Positions 1 through 7,345 of a DNA stretch of 63,462 bases are shown in pieces. The notes under the pieces are model-generated. The model made no database searches. It saw nothing but the letters and a program-made list of their open reading frames with translations, and had not been told where the DNA came from. Source of the DNA: Anoxybacillus thermarum (GTDB lineage Bacteria; Bacillota; Bacilli; Bacillales; Anoxybacillaceae); NCBI RefSeq assembly GCF_000836725.1, contig NZ_JXTH01000008.1:1-63462 (forward strand), read 5' to 3'. The first letter of the stretch is position 1. Every line of letters begins with the position of its first letter. The position numbers and the translations under genes are program-made.

Positions 1-104
1 TCCAAAAGGGCCGCCAACAAGACAGCGAACACCTTTTGAAGAGTTCTGACTAATTGTTCCTCCAGCTCTTTTAATAAAGGCCATTCTGTGGTAAAATGTT
101 TCAT
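1..104 (-). CDS. Transposase N-terminus, UPF0236/ISLre2 type (partial)
   Basis: Only the first 34 codons are present, starting at an ATG at 104-102 and running out of the window. The peptide begins MKHFTTEWPLLKELEEQL, which resembles from memory the amphipathic N-terminus of UPF0236 proteins, the transposases of ISLre2-type insertion sequences in Bacillaceae. A Shine-Dalgarno AGGAGGG lies at 120-114, ten bases before the start. The catalytic part is outside the window, so neither activity nor intactness can be judged. It is unrelated to its operon neighbour ribF and separates ribF from whatever follows, normally rpsO. Confidence 0.55.
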   Translation of the reverse strand, partial: MKHFTTEWPLLKELEEQLVRTLQKVFAVLLAALL

Positions 105-165
105 GGACTCTCTCCCTCCTGTTTTATTGATGTTGGTCATCACCATCATAGCAGGGAGAGAGTCC
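105..165 (-). promoter_or_regulatory. Hairpin burying the transposase ribosome-binding site
   Basis: Bases 105-117 (GGACTCTCTCCCT) and 153-165 (AGGGAGAGAGTCC) are a perfect 13-bp inverted repeat with a 35-base loop. Read on the minus strand, the 3' arm ends directly before the transposase ATG and covers part of its AGGAGGG Shine-Dalgarno. A transcript entering from ribF would fold this arm and block translation; a transcript starting inside the loop would not. On the plus strand the same hairpin is followed by TTTTT (166-170) and could act as a terminator. Confidence 0.6.
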
Positions 166-210
166 TTTTTGCATGACATTTGCTTTTTTCTACCGCGCTT
201 CGCTTGGTGG

Positions 211-254
211 CCCCGACGAGCGTCGCGAACAAAAGTTCGCAACCCTCGTCGGGG
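211..254. repeat. GC-rich imperfect palindrome in the insertion-sequence leader
   Basis: CCCCGACGAG at 211-220 pairs with CTCGTCGGGG at 245-254, and GCGAAC at 225-230 pairs with GTTCGC at 235-240 around an AAAA loop; about 16 of 20 positions pair. No T-run follows on either strand, so it is not a standard terminator. It lies between ribF and the transposase and probably belongs to the insertion sequence end. Confidence 0.6.
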
Positions 255-288
255 AATCATTCCTGAATGTCACCCACAAATATTTTAC

Positions 289-1224
289 TCACACTTGAAA
301 ATATTCGCGTGCCGCTTGAGCATCGCGATGAATTTGTTCAACGAGCTCGTGAACGGAAGAAAATGCTCGTTCATCACGCAATCGTTTATGCCATTGAATA
401 CGTACATGTGCACCGTAAATGTCTGCCGAAAAGTCAAACAAATGCACTTCAATCATTGGATCTGTTTGTTGTTGGACGCGGAATGTCGGCTTATACCCGA
501 CGTTGCATACCCCCGTCCACGTGTTGTCGTCTACCGTTACCGTGACAGCATATACACCAATGCGCGGGATGATATATTCATCGTCAAGCGCAACGTTTGC
601 CGTTGGAAATCCGATCGTCCGTCCGCGTTTATCCCCATGAATGACTGTGCCCGTTACTTCATACCATCTTCCGAGCAAATGAGGTAGCTGTTCCACGTCC
701 CCTTCAGCTAACCGTTGCCGAATATATGTGGAGCTAATTTTTTCCTTCCCAAACGTCTGTTTTGGAATGACGGTTTGCGTAAATTGTTCACGAGAATGAA
801 ACGGCAATGTTTCCATCGTCCCTTTTCCTAAGCGGCCGTAGGTAAAATCAAATCCTGCCACGACATGCTTCACGCCAAGACCGATGATGTATTCGTCGAC
901 AAATTGTTGCGGCAACAAATAGGCAAATTCAGGCGTAAATTCAACAACGTATAAATAATCAACGCCAAGTTTTGCAATTTGTTTTTCTTTTTCTTTTAAT
1001 GGTGTAATAAATCGAACATGTTGTTGTGAGCGCCCGAGCACGACGGACGGATGCGGATGGAAAGTCATAACCGCGCTTTTGTATCCATATTGATCAGCGA
1101 TTTGTTTTGCCGTTTGAATGACTTTTTGATGTCCAAGATGAACACCGTCAAAATAACCGAGCGCCATAGCAAGTGGGTCGTCATTTTTTTTGTTGAACGG
1201 ATGGGACAGCCAAATGGTTTTCAT
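289..1224 (-). CDS. ribF: Bifunctional riboflavin kinase / FAD synthetase
   Basis: Makes FMN from riboflavin and then FAD from FMN, in the cytoplasm (called ribC in B. subtilis). The N-terminal nucleotidyltransferase half carries GYFDGVHLGH (about residues 23-32), and the C-terminal flavokinase half carries GRTIGFPTANV (about 201-211). At 311 residues it has full family length. The frame extends to a GTG at 1233, but that GTG is part of the AGGTG Shine-Dalgarno, so the ATG at 1224 is chosen. It follows truB by nine bases and is the last gene of the rimP-nusA-infB operon in this window; an insertion sequence follows. Confidence 0.95.
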   Translation of the reverse strand: MKTIWLSHPFNKKNDDPLAMALGYFDGVHLGHQKVIQTAKQIADQYGYKSAVMTFHPHPSVVLGRSQQHVRFITPLKEKEKQIAKLGVDYLYVVEFTPEFAYLLPQQFVDEYIIGLGVKHVVAGFDFTYGRLGKGTMETLPFHSREQFTQTVIPKQTFGKEKISSTYIRQRLAEGDVEQLPHLLGRWYEVTGTVIHGDKRGRTIGFPTANVALDDEYIIPRIGVYAVTVTVDDNTWTGVCNVGYKPTFRVQQQTDPMIEVHLFDFSADIYGAHVRIQWHKRLRDERAFSSVHELVEQIHRDAQAAREYFQV

Positions 1225-1233
1225 CGTTTTCAC

Positions 1234-2130
1234 CTACAATACTTTTAAAGGTTTCATATAGCTTTGCTTTGTCGGATGAGGCATATAAATGGCTAACGCT
1301 TCACCTTGTTCATTAACCATTAACAGACGCTCTGGCATAGAAGGTAAAATAGGTAAAAGCGCCCCATGTTTTACCTTTTCCTCTTCTTCCTTACTCATGA
1401 CATACGTCGGGAAATGAACTAGCGCTCGTTTAATCGGTAAAAGTAACGTATGCGCTGTACCAGCTACGACATGCTGTTCAATGTCGGCAAACGACACGCA
1501 TTGATCGAGCGTAAACGGTCCTGACGCTGTGCGAACAAGATGTGACATGTGCGCCGGATACCCAAGTCGCTCGCCGATTTGAACAGCGAGTGTACGCACG
1601 TATGTCCCTTTACTACATGTCACACGAAAACGAAACGATATACGTTCACCTGTAAATACTTTTCTGTCATCAAGAAGGAGCAGTTCAAAAATGTGGACGT
1701 TTCGTTTCGGTCGTTCTACGTCAATACCTGCGCGTGCATACTCATATAGTTTTTTTCCATTTACTTTTACTGCGGAATACATCGGTGGCACTTGTTCAAT
1801 GTCCCCTGTGAGATTAGCAAATACTCGTTCAATGTCATGACGAAAAATCGGCTGTTCAATCGGTTTCGCTGAAACGATGTCACCCGACGCATCTTCTGTT
1901 GTCGTCGCTATGCCTAACGTCACTTCCCCTTCATAAGTTTTTCTCTCCGCTGTTAATAGTTCAACGATTTTTGTTGCTTTGCCGATGCAAATGGGCAATA
2001 CACCACTTACGTCAGGATCAAGCGTTCCTGTATGACCAACTTTTTTCGTTTGGAATAACTTACGAATGCGCATGACGCAGTCGTGTGACGTCATGCCTGC
2101 AGGTTTATGTAACAATAACACTCCGTCCAT
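1234..2130 (-). CDS. truB: tRNA pseudouridine-55 synthase
   Basis: Converts U55 in the T-loop of tRNAs to pseudouridine. The sequence shows the TruB core: LLLHKPAGMTSHDCV near the N-terminus and GHTGTLDP with the catalytic aspartate at about residue 38, then the KTYEGEVTLG segment. Length is 298 residues, normal for the family. An upstream ATG at 2178 is in frame, but GAGGTG sits five bases before the ATG at 2130, which also gives the expected family start. It lies between rbfA and ribF, the usual Bacillus order; a perfect hairpin separates it from rbfA. Confidence 0.95.
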   Translation of the reverse strand: MDGVLLLHKPAGMTSHDCVMRIRKLFQTKKVGHTGTLDPDVSGVLPICIGKATKIVELLTAERKTYEGEVTLGIATTTEDASGDIVSAKPIEQPIFRHDIERVFANLTGDIEQVPPMYSAVKVNGKKLYEYARAGIDVERPKRNVHIFELLLLDDRKVFTGERISFRFRVTCSKGTYVRTLAVQIGERLGYPAHMSHLVRTASGPFTLDQCVSFADIEQHVVAGTAHTLLLPIKRALVHFPTYVMSKEEEEKVKHGALLPILPSMPERLLMVNEQGEALAIYMPHPTKQSYMKPLKVL

Positions 2131-2154
2131 CGCTTCACCTCTAAAATAGCGGAA

Positions 2155-2178
2155 ATGGATAGACGCACGTCTATCCAT
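2155..2178 (-). repeat. Perfect 10-bp hairpin between rbfA and truB
   Basis: ATGGATAGAC (2155-2164) and GTCTATCCAT (2169-2178) form a perfect stem with a four-base loop. It touches the rbfA stop codon and ends before the truB Shine-Dalgarno. No T-run follows on the minus strand, so it looks like an RNA-processing or stability stem and not a terminator. Confidence 0.7.
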
Positions 2179-2537
2179 TATTCTTCTTTATGTTCTTTTT
2201 CTTCTGAAATTTGTTTAATTAAACTTTCAATTCGTTGACCGTAATCGATCGTTTCATCAATTTCGAAGTAAATTTCCGGCGTCTTGCGCAAACGAATACG
2301 CTGACCAATTTCTGAACGGATAAAGCCCGTTGCTTTCGCTAACCCTTTTAGCGTATTTTTCTTTTGTTCTTCGTCACCAAGAACAGAAATATACACTTTT
2401 GCTTGTTGCAAATCACCCGTCACACGAACATCTGTTACGGTAACGAAACCGATGCGTGGGTCTTTTAGTTTGCGTCCGATAATATCGCTTAATTCTTTTT
2501 TCATTTGTTCGCCTACACGTGTGGCTCGCAAACTCAT
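2178..2537 (-). CDS. rbfA: Ribosome-binding factor A
   Basis: Assembly factor that binds the 30S subunit during 16S rRNA maturation and helps growth in the cold. The 119-residue product is nearly colinear with the B. subtilis protein as I recall it: [13 protein letters not shown] at the start, [19 protein letters not shown] and YISVLGDE in the KH-like core, [10 protein letters not shown] towards the end. The frame runs far upstream inside ylxP, but GAGGTG at 2549-2544 with a six-base gap points to the ATG at 2537. The start overlaps none of ylxP, which ends 14 bases upstream. Confidence 0.95.
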   Translation of the reverse strand: MSLRATRVGEQMKKELSDIIGRKLKDPRIGFVTVTDVRVTGDLQQAKVYISVLGDEEQKKNTLKGLAKATGFIRSEIGQRIRLRKTPEIYFEIDETIDYGQRIESLIKQISEEKEHKEE

Positions 2538-2551
2538 TGTCATCACCTCGA

Positions 2552-2830
2552 TTAAAACCACTCGAATGTTGTAACCGTTCGTTCGATTTCTGGAAACGAA
2601 TCGATGAATTGTAACGCCCGATGTAGCTCTTGTTCCGTCGCCGTTCGCTCGGCTGTAATCGCTACAATCCCTAGCTTCGTTCGTTGCCATACGTTTTGAT
2701 AATCTACTTCGGCTACAGATATATTATATTTTTGTTTAAGCCGTGTGACAACGCGTTGCAACACGGCTCGTTTTTCTTTCAATGATTGGACGTCGTAAAT
2801 GATGCATTCACATTCGACGTATCCGATCAT
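2552..2830 (-). CDS. ylxP: YlxP, DUF503 family protein
   Basis: A 92-residue protein of the DUF503 family, a small ferredoxin-like fold found between infB and rbfA across Bacillota. Visible features are an N-terminal strand ([12 protein letters not shown]), the conserved [17 protein letters not shown] helix, and a C-terminal strand ending TTFEWF. Its start overlaps the infB stop by four bases (ATGA), suggesting coupled translation. Its place between translation and ribosome-assembly genes suggests a linked job, but the molecular role is not established to my knowledge. Confidence 0.9.
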   Translation of the reverse strand: MIGYVECECIIYDVQSLKEKRAVLQRVVTRLKQKYNISVAEVDYQNVWQRTKLGIVAITAERTATEQELHRALQFIDSFPEIERTVTTFEWF

Positions 2831-5001
2831 TTGCGCTCCACTTCTTGCATCATATATGCTTCAATGACGTCGCCTTCTTTAATGTCATTAAAGTTTTTAA
2901 TCGTTATCCCGCACTCGTACCCTTGTGCGACTTCTTTTACATCGTCTTTGTAACGTTTTAACGTATCAATTTGTCCTTCGTAAACGACGATGCCTTGACG
3001 AATGAGACGGACGCTACTATCGCGCGTAATTTTTCCATCTGTCACATAGCATCCTGCAATTGTACCGACTTTTGATACTTTGAACGTTTGACGCACTTCC
3101 GCTTGACCGATCACTTTTTCTTCGTACTCTGGATCAAGCATCCCTTTCATCGCTGCTTCAATTTCTTCAATCACTTTGTAAATGATGCGATGAAGACGAA
3201 TATCGACCTTTTCTGCTTCCGCGACACGTTTTGCGTTCGCATCCGGACGAACGTTAAAACCGATGACAATCGCATTTGATGCGGATGCGAGCATAATGTC
3301 GTATTCTGTTACCGCGCCGACGCCAGAGTGAATAATCTTGACGCGCACTCCTTCGACTTCGATTTTTTGTAATGCCGCAACGAGCGCTTCTACGGAACCT
3401 TGTACGTCCGCTTTCACAATAATATTTAATTCTTTCATTTCGCCTTGCTTAATTTTTTCAAACAAGTCGTCTAAGCTAACGCGCGCTTTTACGCTTCGTT
3501 GTTGGGCAATTTGTTTTTGGGCGCGAGCTTCACCAATTTGACGTGCTTTTTTCTCGTCTTCAAACACCATGAAACGATCGCCTGCTTGCGGCACCTCGTT
3601 TAATCCAGTAATTTCAACTGGCGTCGATGGACCCGCTTCTTTCACACGACGTCCAAGGTCATTCGTCATCGCCCGTACACGTCCGTACGTATAACCGACA
3701 ACGATCGGATCACCAACGCGCAACGTACCTGATTGAACGAGAAGAGTTGCCACCGGGCCGCGACCTTTATCGAGCTTCGCTTCAATGACCGTTCCCGTCG
3801 CACGGCGGTTTGGATTTGCTTTTAATTCTTCCATTTCGCTCACAAGCAAAATCATTTCAAGCAAATTGTCAATCCCTTCTCCTGTTAACGCAGATAGTTT
3901 ACAATAAATTGTATCGCCGCCCCATTCTTCTGGAACGAGCTCATATTCCATTAGCTCTTGCATGACGCGATCTGGATTCGCTGTTGGCTTATCGATTTTA
4001 TTGACCGCGACAATAATTGGAACCTTTGCCGCTTTCGCATGGTTAATCGCTTCAACAGTTTGCGGCATCACTCCGTCATCTGCTGCGACAACAAGAATGA
4101 CGATGTCTGTTACTTGTGCACCACGTGCACGCATCGTTGTAAATGCTTCGTGACCAGGTGTATCTAAAAATGTGATTTTTTTGCCGTTTACAACAACTTG
4201 ATACGCACCGATATGTTGTGTAATACCGCCAGCTTCTTGTTCCGTTACTTTCGTATGGCGAATCGAGTCAAGCAACGTTGTTTTTCCGTGGTCAACGTGT
4301 CCCATAATCGTCACAACAGGCGGGCGTTCAACTAAATCTTCTGGATGATCAACAATTTCGATCGTCTCAAATTCAGTTTCGTCAATCGTCACTTTTTCTT
4401 CTACTTCTACACCGTAGTCAGAGCAAATGAGCTCGATCGCATCCTTGTCCAAATCTTTGTTAATTGTTGCAATGATGCCGAGCATAAATAGCTTTTTAAT
4501 AATTTCAGAAGGCTCTTTGCCTAATTTTTTTGCTAACTCTGCGACCGTTAAAGAACCTTCAAATGTAATTTTTTTCGGAAGCTCTTTTTCTTTCTTCTTT
4601 TGCACTTCTTGTTGTGGAGCTTGCTGAGGTTTTTGTTTTTTATTTTTTTTGTTATTGAAAATTTTCTTTTCTTTTTGTTGAATTTGCAAGTCGTGTTTTT
4701 TCCCTTCGCGATTTTTTACTACTGCTTTTTTGATCGGCACTTTCGTTTGAATGACTTCATCCTCATCTTCTTCAAACTGTTCTAAAACAGGTTTTTTCAC
4801 AGGTACTGTCTTTTCTTCTTCTTTTTTCATTTCTTGTTTTTGTTCTTTTTTGAACGAACGATCTAGCTTTTCGACAACATCCGCTTCAATCATCGTCATA
4901 TGGTTCGATACGTCGATGTTCATTTCTTTTAATTTATGGATGACATCTTTACTTGACACGTTATGTTTTTTGGCATATTCATATACACGCATTTTTGACA
5001 T
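2827..5001 (-). CDS. infB: Translation initiation factor IF-2
   Basis: GTPase that brings initiator fMet-tRNA to the 30S subunit and promotes 50S joining. From the N-terminus: an IF2N helix bundle (about 1-50), a charged Lys/Gln-rich low-complexity linker (about 50-145), a second IF2N region (about 148-200), then the G domain with GHVDHGKTT (about 234-242), DTPGHEAFT and NKID, followed by domains II, III and IV. At 724 residues it is of normal Bacillus size. GGGGGTG five bases before the ATG supports the start. It lies between ylxQ and ylxP in the rimP-nusA operon. Confidence 0.97.
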   Translation of the reverse strand: MSKMRVYEYAKKHNVSSKDVIHKLKEMNIDVSNHMTMIEADVVEKLDRSFKKEQKQEMKKEEEKTVPVKKPVLEQFEEDEDEVIQTKVPIKKAVVKNREGKKHDLQIQQKEKKIFNNKKNKKQKPQQAPQQEVQKKKEKELPKKITFEGSLTVAELAKKLGKEPSEIIKKLFMLGIIATINKDLDKDAIELICSDYGVEVEEKVTIDETEFETIEIVDHPEDLVERPPVVTIMGHVDHGKTTLLDSIRHTKVTEQEAGGITQHIGAYQVVVNGKKITFLDTPGHEAFTTMRARGAQVTDIVILVVAADDGVMPQTVEAINHAKAAKVPIIVAVNKIDKPTANPDRVMQELMEYELVPEEWGGDTIYCKLSALTGEGIDNLLEMILLVSEMEELKANPNRRATGTVIEAKLDKGRGPVATLLVQSGTLRVGDPIVVGYTYGRVRAMTNDLGRRVKEAGPSTPVEITGLNEVPQAGDRFMVFEDEKKARQIGEARAQKQIAQQRSVKARVSLDDLFEKIKQGEMKELNIIVKADVQGSVEALVAALQKIEVEGVRVKIIHSGVGAVTEYDIMLASASNAIVIGFNVRPDANAKRVAEAEKVDIRLHRIIYKVIEEIEAAMKGMLDPEYEEKVIGQAEVRQTFKVSKVGTIAGCYVTDGKITRDSSVRLIRQGIVVYEGQIDTLKRYKDDVKEVAQGYECGITIKNFNDIKEGDVIEAYMMQEVERK

Positions 5002-5019
5002 ACATTCACCCCCAAAATG

Positions 5020-5319
5020 TTAGAGCATCGTTTTTAGCTTTTGTGCGAATCCTTCATCTGTAATTGCTACAACGACCCGTGCTCCTTTGCCAATCGCTCC
5101 ACCTAATTCATAGCGATTGTCTACATAACAAAGCGGAACGCGATAAAACGTACATTTATCGGAAATTTTTTTTCTCGTATTTTCTGACGCATCTTCCGAT
5201 AAAATGACAAGCTTCACGCGCTGACGCTGAATTTCTTTCACAACGAGCTCTTCTCCCGAAATAACTTTGCGCGCGCGATTCGCTAATCCGAGAAAAGAAG
5301 CCCACGGTTTATGATTCAT
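5020..5319 (-). CDS. ylxQ: YlxQ, L7Ae-family RNA-binding protein
   Basis: A 99-residue member of the L7Ae/L30e family, whose members bind kink-turn RNA. The core [22 protein letters not shown], then [12 protein letters not shown] and [13 protein letters not shown], matches this fold. The frame opens further upstream, but most of that overlaps rnpM; GGAG six bases before the ATG at 5319 gives a product starting [11 protein letters not shown], the family length. The remaining overlap with rnpM is 11 bases. Its target RNA in Bacillus is not known to me. Confidence 0.88.
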   Translation of the reverse strand: MNHKPWASFLGLANRARKVISGEELVVKEIQRQRVKLVILSEDASENTRKKISDKCTFYRVPLCYVDNRYELGGAIGKGARVVVAITDEGFAQKLKTML

Positions 5320-5593
5320 TTGTTTCTCCATTCTCCTTCTCAGCGAGCTGTAATAGCTGTTCGTAAATCGAATCGTCAATAGTCGCTTTCAAATGATGCG
5401 CAAGCGTATTTTTCTTTTTCGCAAGCAAAATGCATTCTTTACTTAGCGTAATGTATGCACCGCGTCCCGCTTTTTTTCCTGTCGGGTCAATTGATACGTC
5501 GCCTTCTTTTGAACGAACGATGCGAATAAGCTCTTTTTTCGGCTTCATTTCCCCTGTGACAACACATTTGCGCATCGGAATTTTTTTCGGCAT
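5309..5593 (-). CDS. rnpM: YlxR/RnpM, RNase P modulator
   Basis: Small basic nucleic-acid-binding protein (94 residues). The [20 protein letters not shown] start and the [16 protein letters not shown] motif are the signature of the YlxR family. In B. subtilis this protein has been reported to bind the RNase P RNA and modulate its activity; that is family knowledge, not shown here. GAGGTGG eight bases before the ATG at 5593 fixes the start, one base after the nusA stop codon, so nusA and rnpM are probably translated together. Its end overlaps ylxQ by 11 bases. Confidence 0.9.
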   Translation of the reverse strand: MPKKIPMRKCVVTGEMKPKKELIRIVRSKEGDVSIDPTGKKAGRGAYITLSKECILLAKKKNTLAHHLKATIDDSIYEQLLQLAEKENGETNES

Positions 5594-5594
5594 A

Positions 5595-6698
5595 TTATTC
5601 CACCTCACTAATCTCCTCTTCGTCAACTTGGAACGATGATGAAGAACGAGGGTAAATACCTAATTGCTCCGCTTCAGACTGACTTTTAATATCAATTTTC
5701 CAATTTGTTAATTTCGCTGCTAAACGAGCGTTTTGCCCACGTTTCCCAATGGCAAGCGAAAGTTGATAATCTGGTACGATGACCGTTGTTGCTTTTTCTT
5801 CTTCGTTGACAATGACATCAAGCACTTTGGATGGGCTTAACGCATTAGCGACAAATTCAACTGGATCCGCTGACCAACGAACGATGTCGATTTTTTCGCC
5901 TTTTAACTCGTTTACGATCGCTTGTACCCGTTGTCCTTTAGGTCCAACACACGCGCCAACCGGATCGACTTCTGGGTTATCGGAATGAACAGAAATTTTT
6001 GAACGATCTCCTGCTTCGCGTGCGACCGATTTAATTTCTACTGTACCGTCATAAATTTCTGGCACTTCTAATTCAAACAATCGCTTTAATAAACCTGGAT
6101 GCGTGCGAGATACGTAAATTTGTGGACCTTTGGTCGTTTTTTCGACTTTTGTAATGTACACTTTAATGCGATCATGTGGCTTATACGTTTCATTCGGCAT
6201 TTGTTCGCTCACCGGAAGCAACGCCTCAATTTTGCCGAGGCTGACATAAATAAATTTCGAATCCGTCCGCTGAACAATACCTGTCATAATATCTTCTTCT
6301 CGGTCAACAAATTCGGCATAAATGACTCCGCGCTCTGCTTCGCGAACGCGTTGCGTGACGACTTGCTTTGCTGTTTGTGCAGCAATACGTCCGAAGTTTT
6401 TCGGCGTCACTTCAATTTCAACGACATCGCCTACTTGATAATTTGGATTGATTCGCTTCGCTTCATCAAGCGAAATTTCTAAGCGTGAATCGTACACTTC
6501 ATCGACTACTTCTTTGCGAGCAAATACGCGAATCGTTCCTGTCTCTTGATTAAAATCGACGCGAACGTTTTGCGCTTGATTAAAATTGCGTTTATAAGCG
6601 GACACAATAGCCGCCTCAATCGCTTCAATTAACACTTCTTTACTAATGCCTTTATCGCGCTCGAGCGCCGTTAGGGCATCCAACAACTCTGTATTCAT
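5595..6698 (-). CDS. nusA: Transcription termination/antitermination factor NusA
   Basis: RNA polymerase-associated factor that promotes pausing and intrinsic termination. The order is an N-terminal polymerase-binding domain (about 1-125, starting MNTELLDALTALERDKGISK), an S1 domain (about 130-200), then two KH domains (GACVGPKGQRVQAI and LAIGKRGQNARLA). At 367 residues it is the short Gram-positive form without the acidic repeats of E. coli NusA. It is second in its operon after rimP; the operon leader carries a hairpin that looks like the NusA-dependent attenuator described for B. subtilis, so autoregulation is likely. Confidence 0.97.
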   Translation of the reverse strand: MNTELLDALTALERDKGISKEVLIEAIEAAIVSAYKRNFNQAQNVRVDFNQETGTIRVFARKEVVDEVYDSRLEISLDEAKRINPNYQVGDVVEIEVTPKNFGRIAAQTAKQVVTQRVREAERGVIYAEFVDREEDIMTGIVQRTDSKFIYVSLGKIEALLPVSEQMPNETYKPHDRIKVYITKVEKTTKGPQIYVSRTHPGLLKRLFELEVPEIYDGTVEIKSVAREAGDRSKISVHSDNPEVDPVGACVGPKGQRVQAIVNELKGEKIDIVRWSADPVEFVANALSPSKVLDVIVNEEEKATTVIVPDYQLSLAIGKRGQNARLAAKLTNWKIDIKSQSEAEQLGIYPRSSSSFQVDEEEISEVE

Positions 6699-6725
6699 GA
6701 ACCGGTCGTCCCCCTTTAATGTGAA

Positions 6726-7196
6726 TTAAGAGAAAATGACAGCTAGCCGTGCACTAGCTACTTTTTCGTATGGAATGGTCACTATTTTTTTCTTTGTTTT
6801 GACTTTTATTTCTACGGTCACCGTTTGACCATCAAATGCAGTTAATAGTCCTTCAAATTCTTTTTGGCCATCAATTGGCTCATACGTTTTCACATAAACG
6901 TTTTTCCCAACGGCGCGTTCAAAATCTTTCGCCTTTTTAAGCGGACGTTCTGCTCCCGGTGACGATACTTCTAAAAAATAATTGTGCGGAATCGGATCGA
7001 TTTCATCAAGCTTTTCACTTAATCGTTCGCTTACGACACCGCATTGATCGATATCAATTCCAGTTGGTGAATCAATAAAGACGCGCAAAAACCAATTCTT
7101 TCCTTCTTTCACATATTCAATGTCGACAAGTTCTAAACCCATATCTGTCACGATCGGGGTAACGAGCTCCTCAACGATGTGCGTCACTTTTTTCAT
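6726..7196 (-). CDS. rimP: Ribosome maturation factor RimP
   Basis: 30S assembly factor (ylxS in B. subtilis). The 156-residue product shows [28 protein letters not shown], then [29 protein letters not shown] and the [24 protein letters not shown] motif of the family. The open frame extends about 65 codons upstream, but those codons cover the promoter and leader hairpins; AGGAGG before the ATG at 7196 and the family length both support the chosen start. It is the first gene of the nusA-infB operon. Confidence 0.95.
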   Translation of the reverse strand: MKKVTHIVEELVTPIVTDMGLELVDIEYVKEGKNWFLRVFIDSPTGIDIDQCGVVSERLSEKLDEIDPIPHNYFLEVSSPGAERPLKKAKDFERAVGKNVYVKTYEPIDGQKEFEGLLTAFDGQTVTVEIKVKTKKKIVTIPYEKVASARLAVIFS

Positions 7197-7223
7197 GTTG
7201 GTCCTCCTAACTGCAAGAAAATC

Positions 7224-7281
7224 CCTTGCGGTTGGCAAGGAATCTCGAATCAATACGAAAGAGTGGGTTTCCCCACTCTTT
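7224..7281 (-). promoter_or_regulatory. rimP-nusA leader with two hairpins, probable NusA-controlled attenuator
   Basis: Between the promoter and rimP, AAAGAGTGGG (7258-7267) pairs with CCCACTCTTT (7272-7281) around a four-base loop. On the minus strand the stem is followed only by CGTATTG, so the U-run is short and partly inside the stem, as expected for terminators that need NusA. A second smaller stem, CCTTGC (7224-7229) with GCAAGG (7235-7240), follows. NusA-dependent termination in this leader is reported for B. subtilis; here it is inferred. Confidence 0.6.
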
Positions 7282-7311
7282 TTGTCCATTATCTTTACCA
7301 TTTCAACTAGA

Positions 7312-7340
7312 ACTATAACATATTGGCAAAAAAATTGCAA
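7312..7340 (-). promoter_or_regulatory. SigA-type promoter of the rimP-nusA-infB operon
   Basis: On the minus strand TTGCAA (7340-7335) and TATAGT (7317-7312) are 17 bases apart. The promoter begins directly behind the polC stop codon and lies about 115 bases before rimP, leaving room for the hairpin leader. Confidence 0.75.
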
Positions 7341-7345
7341 CTCAT

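Larger units (their letters stand above)
1..275 (-). mobile_element. Left part of an insertion sequence (probable ISLre2 family), truncated by the window edge
   Basis: A transposase-like reading frame runs off the window at base 1 and is preceded by a structured non-coding leader. It sits directly after ribF, where rpsO is expected in Bacillaceae. The outer boundary is not certain: I place it near 265-275 because TGACATT at 174-180 and AATGTCA at 266-272 mirror each other around a GC-rich palindrome, but no target duplication can be seen without the other end. The family call rests on the N-terminal protein sequence only. Confidence 0.5.

Noticed and set aside
211-254. Terminator of ribF
   Set aside because: The GC palindrome has no U-run on the minus strand, being followed by CCACC, so it does not fit an intrinsic terminator.
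88-687. Open frame of 199 codons on the plus strand
   Set aside because: It covers the insertion-sequence leader and the antisense of ribF, starts inside the transposase start region, has no ribosome site and no protein-like composition.
2178-2690. Long form of RbfA starting inside ylxP
   Set aside because: The extra 51 residues are unlike the family and a good ribosome site supports the short form.
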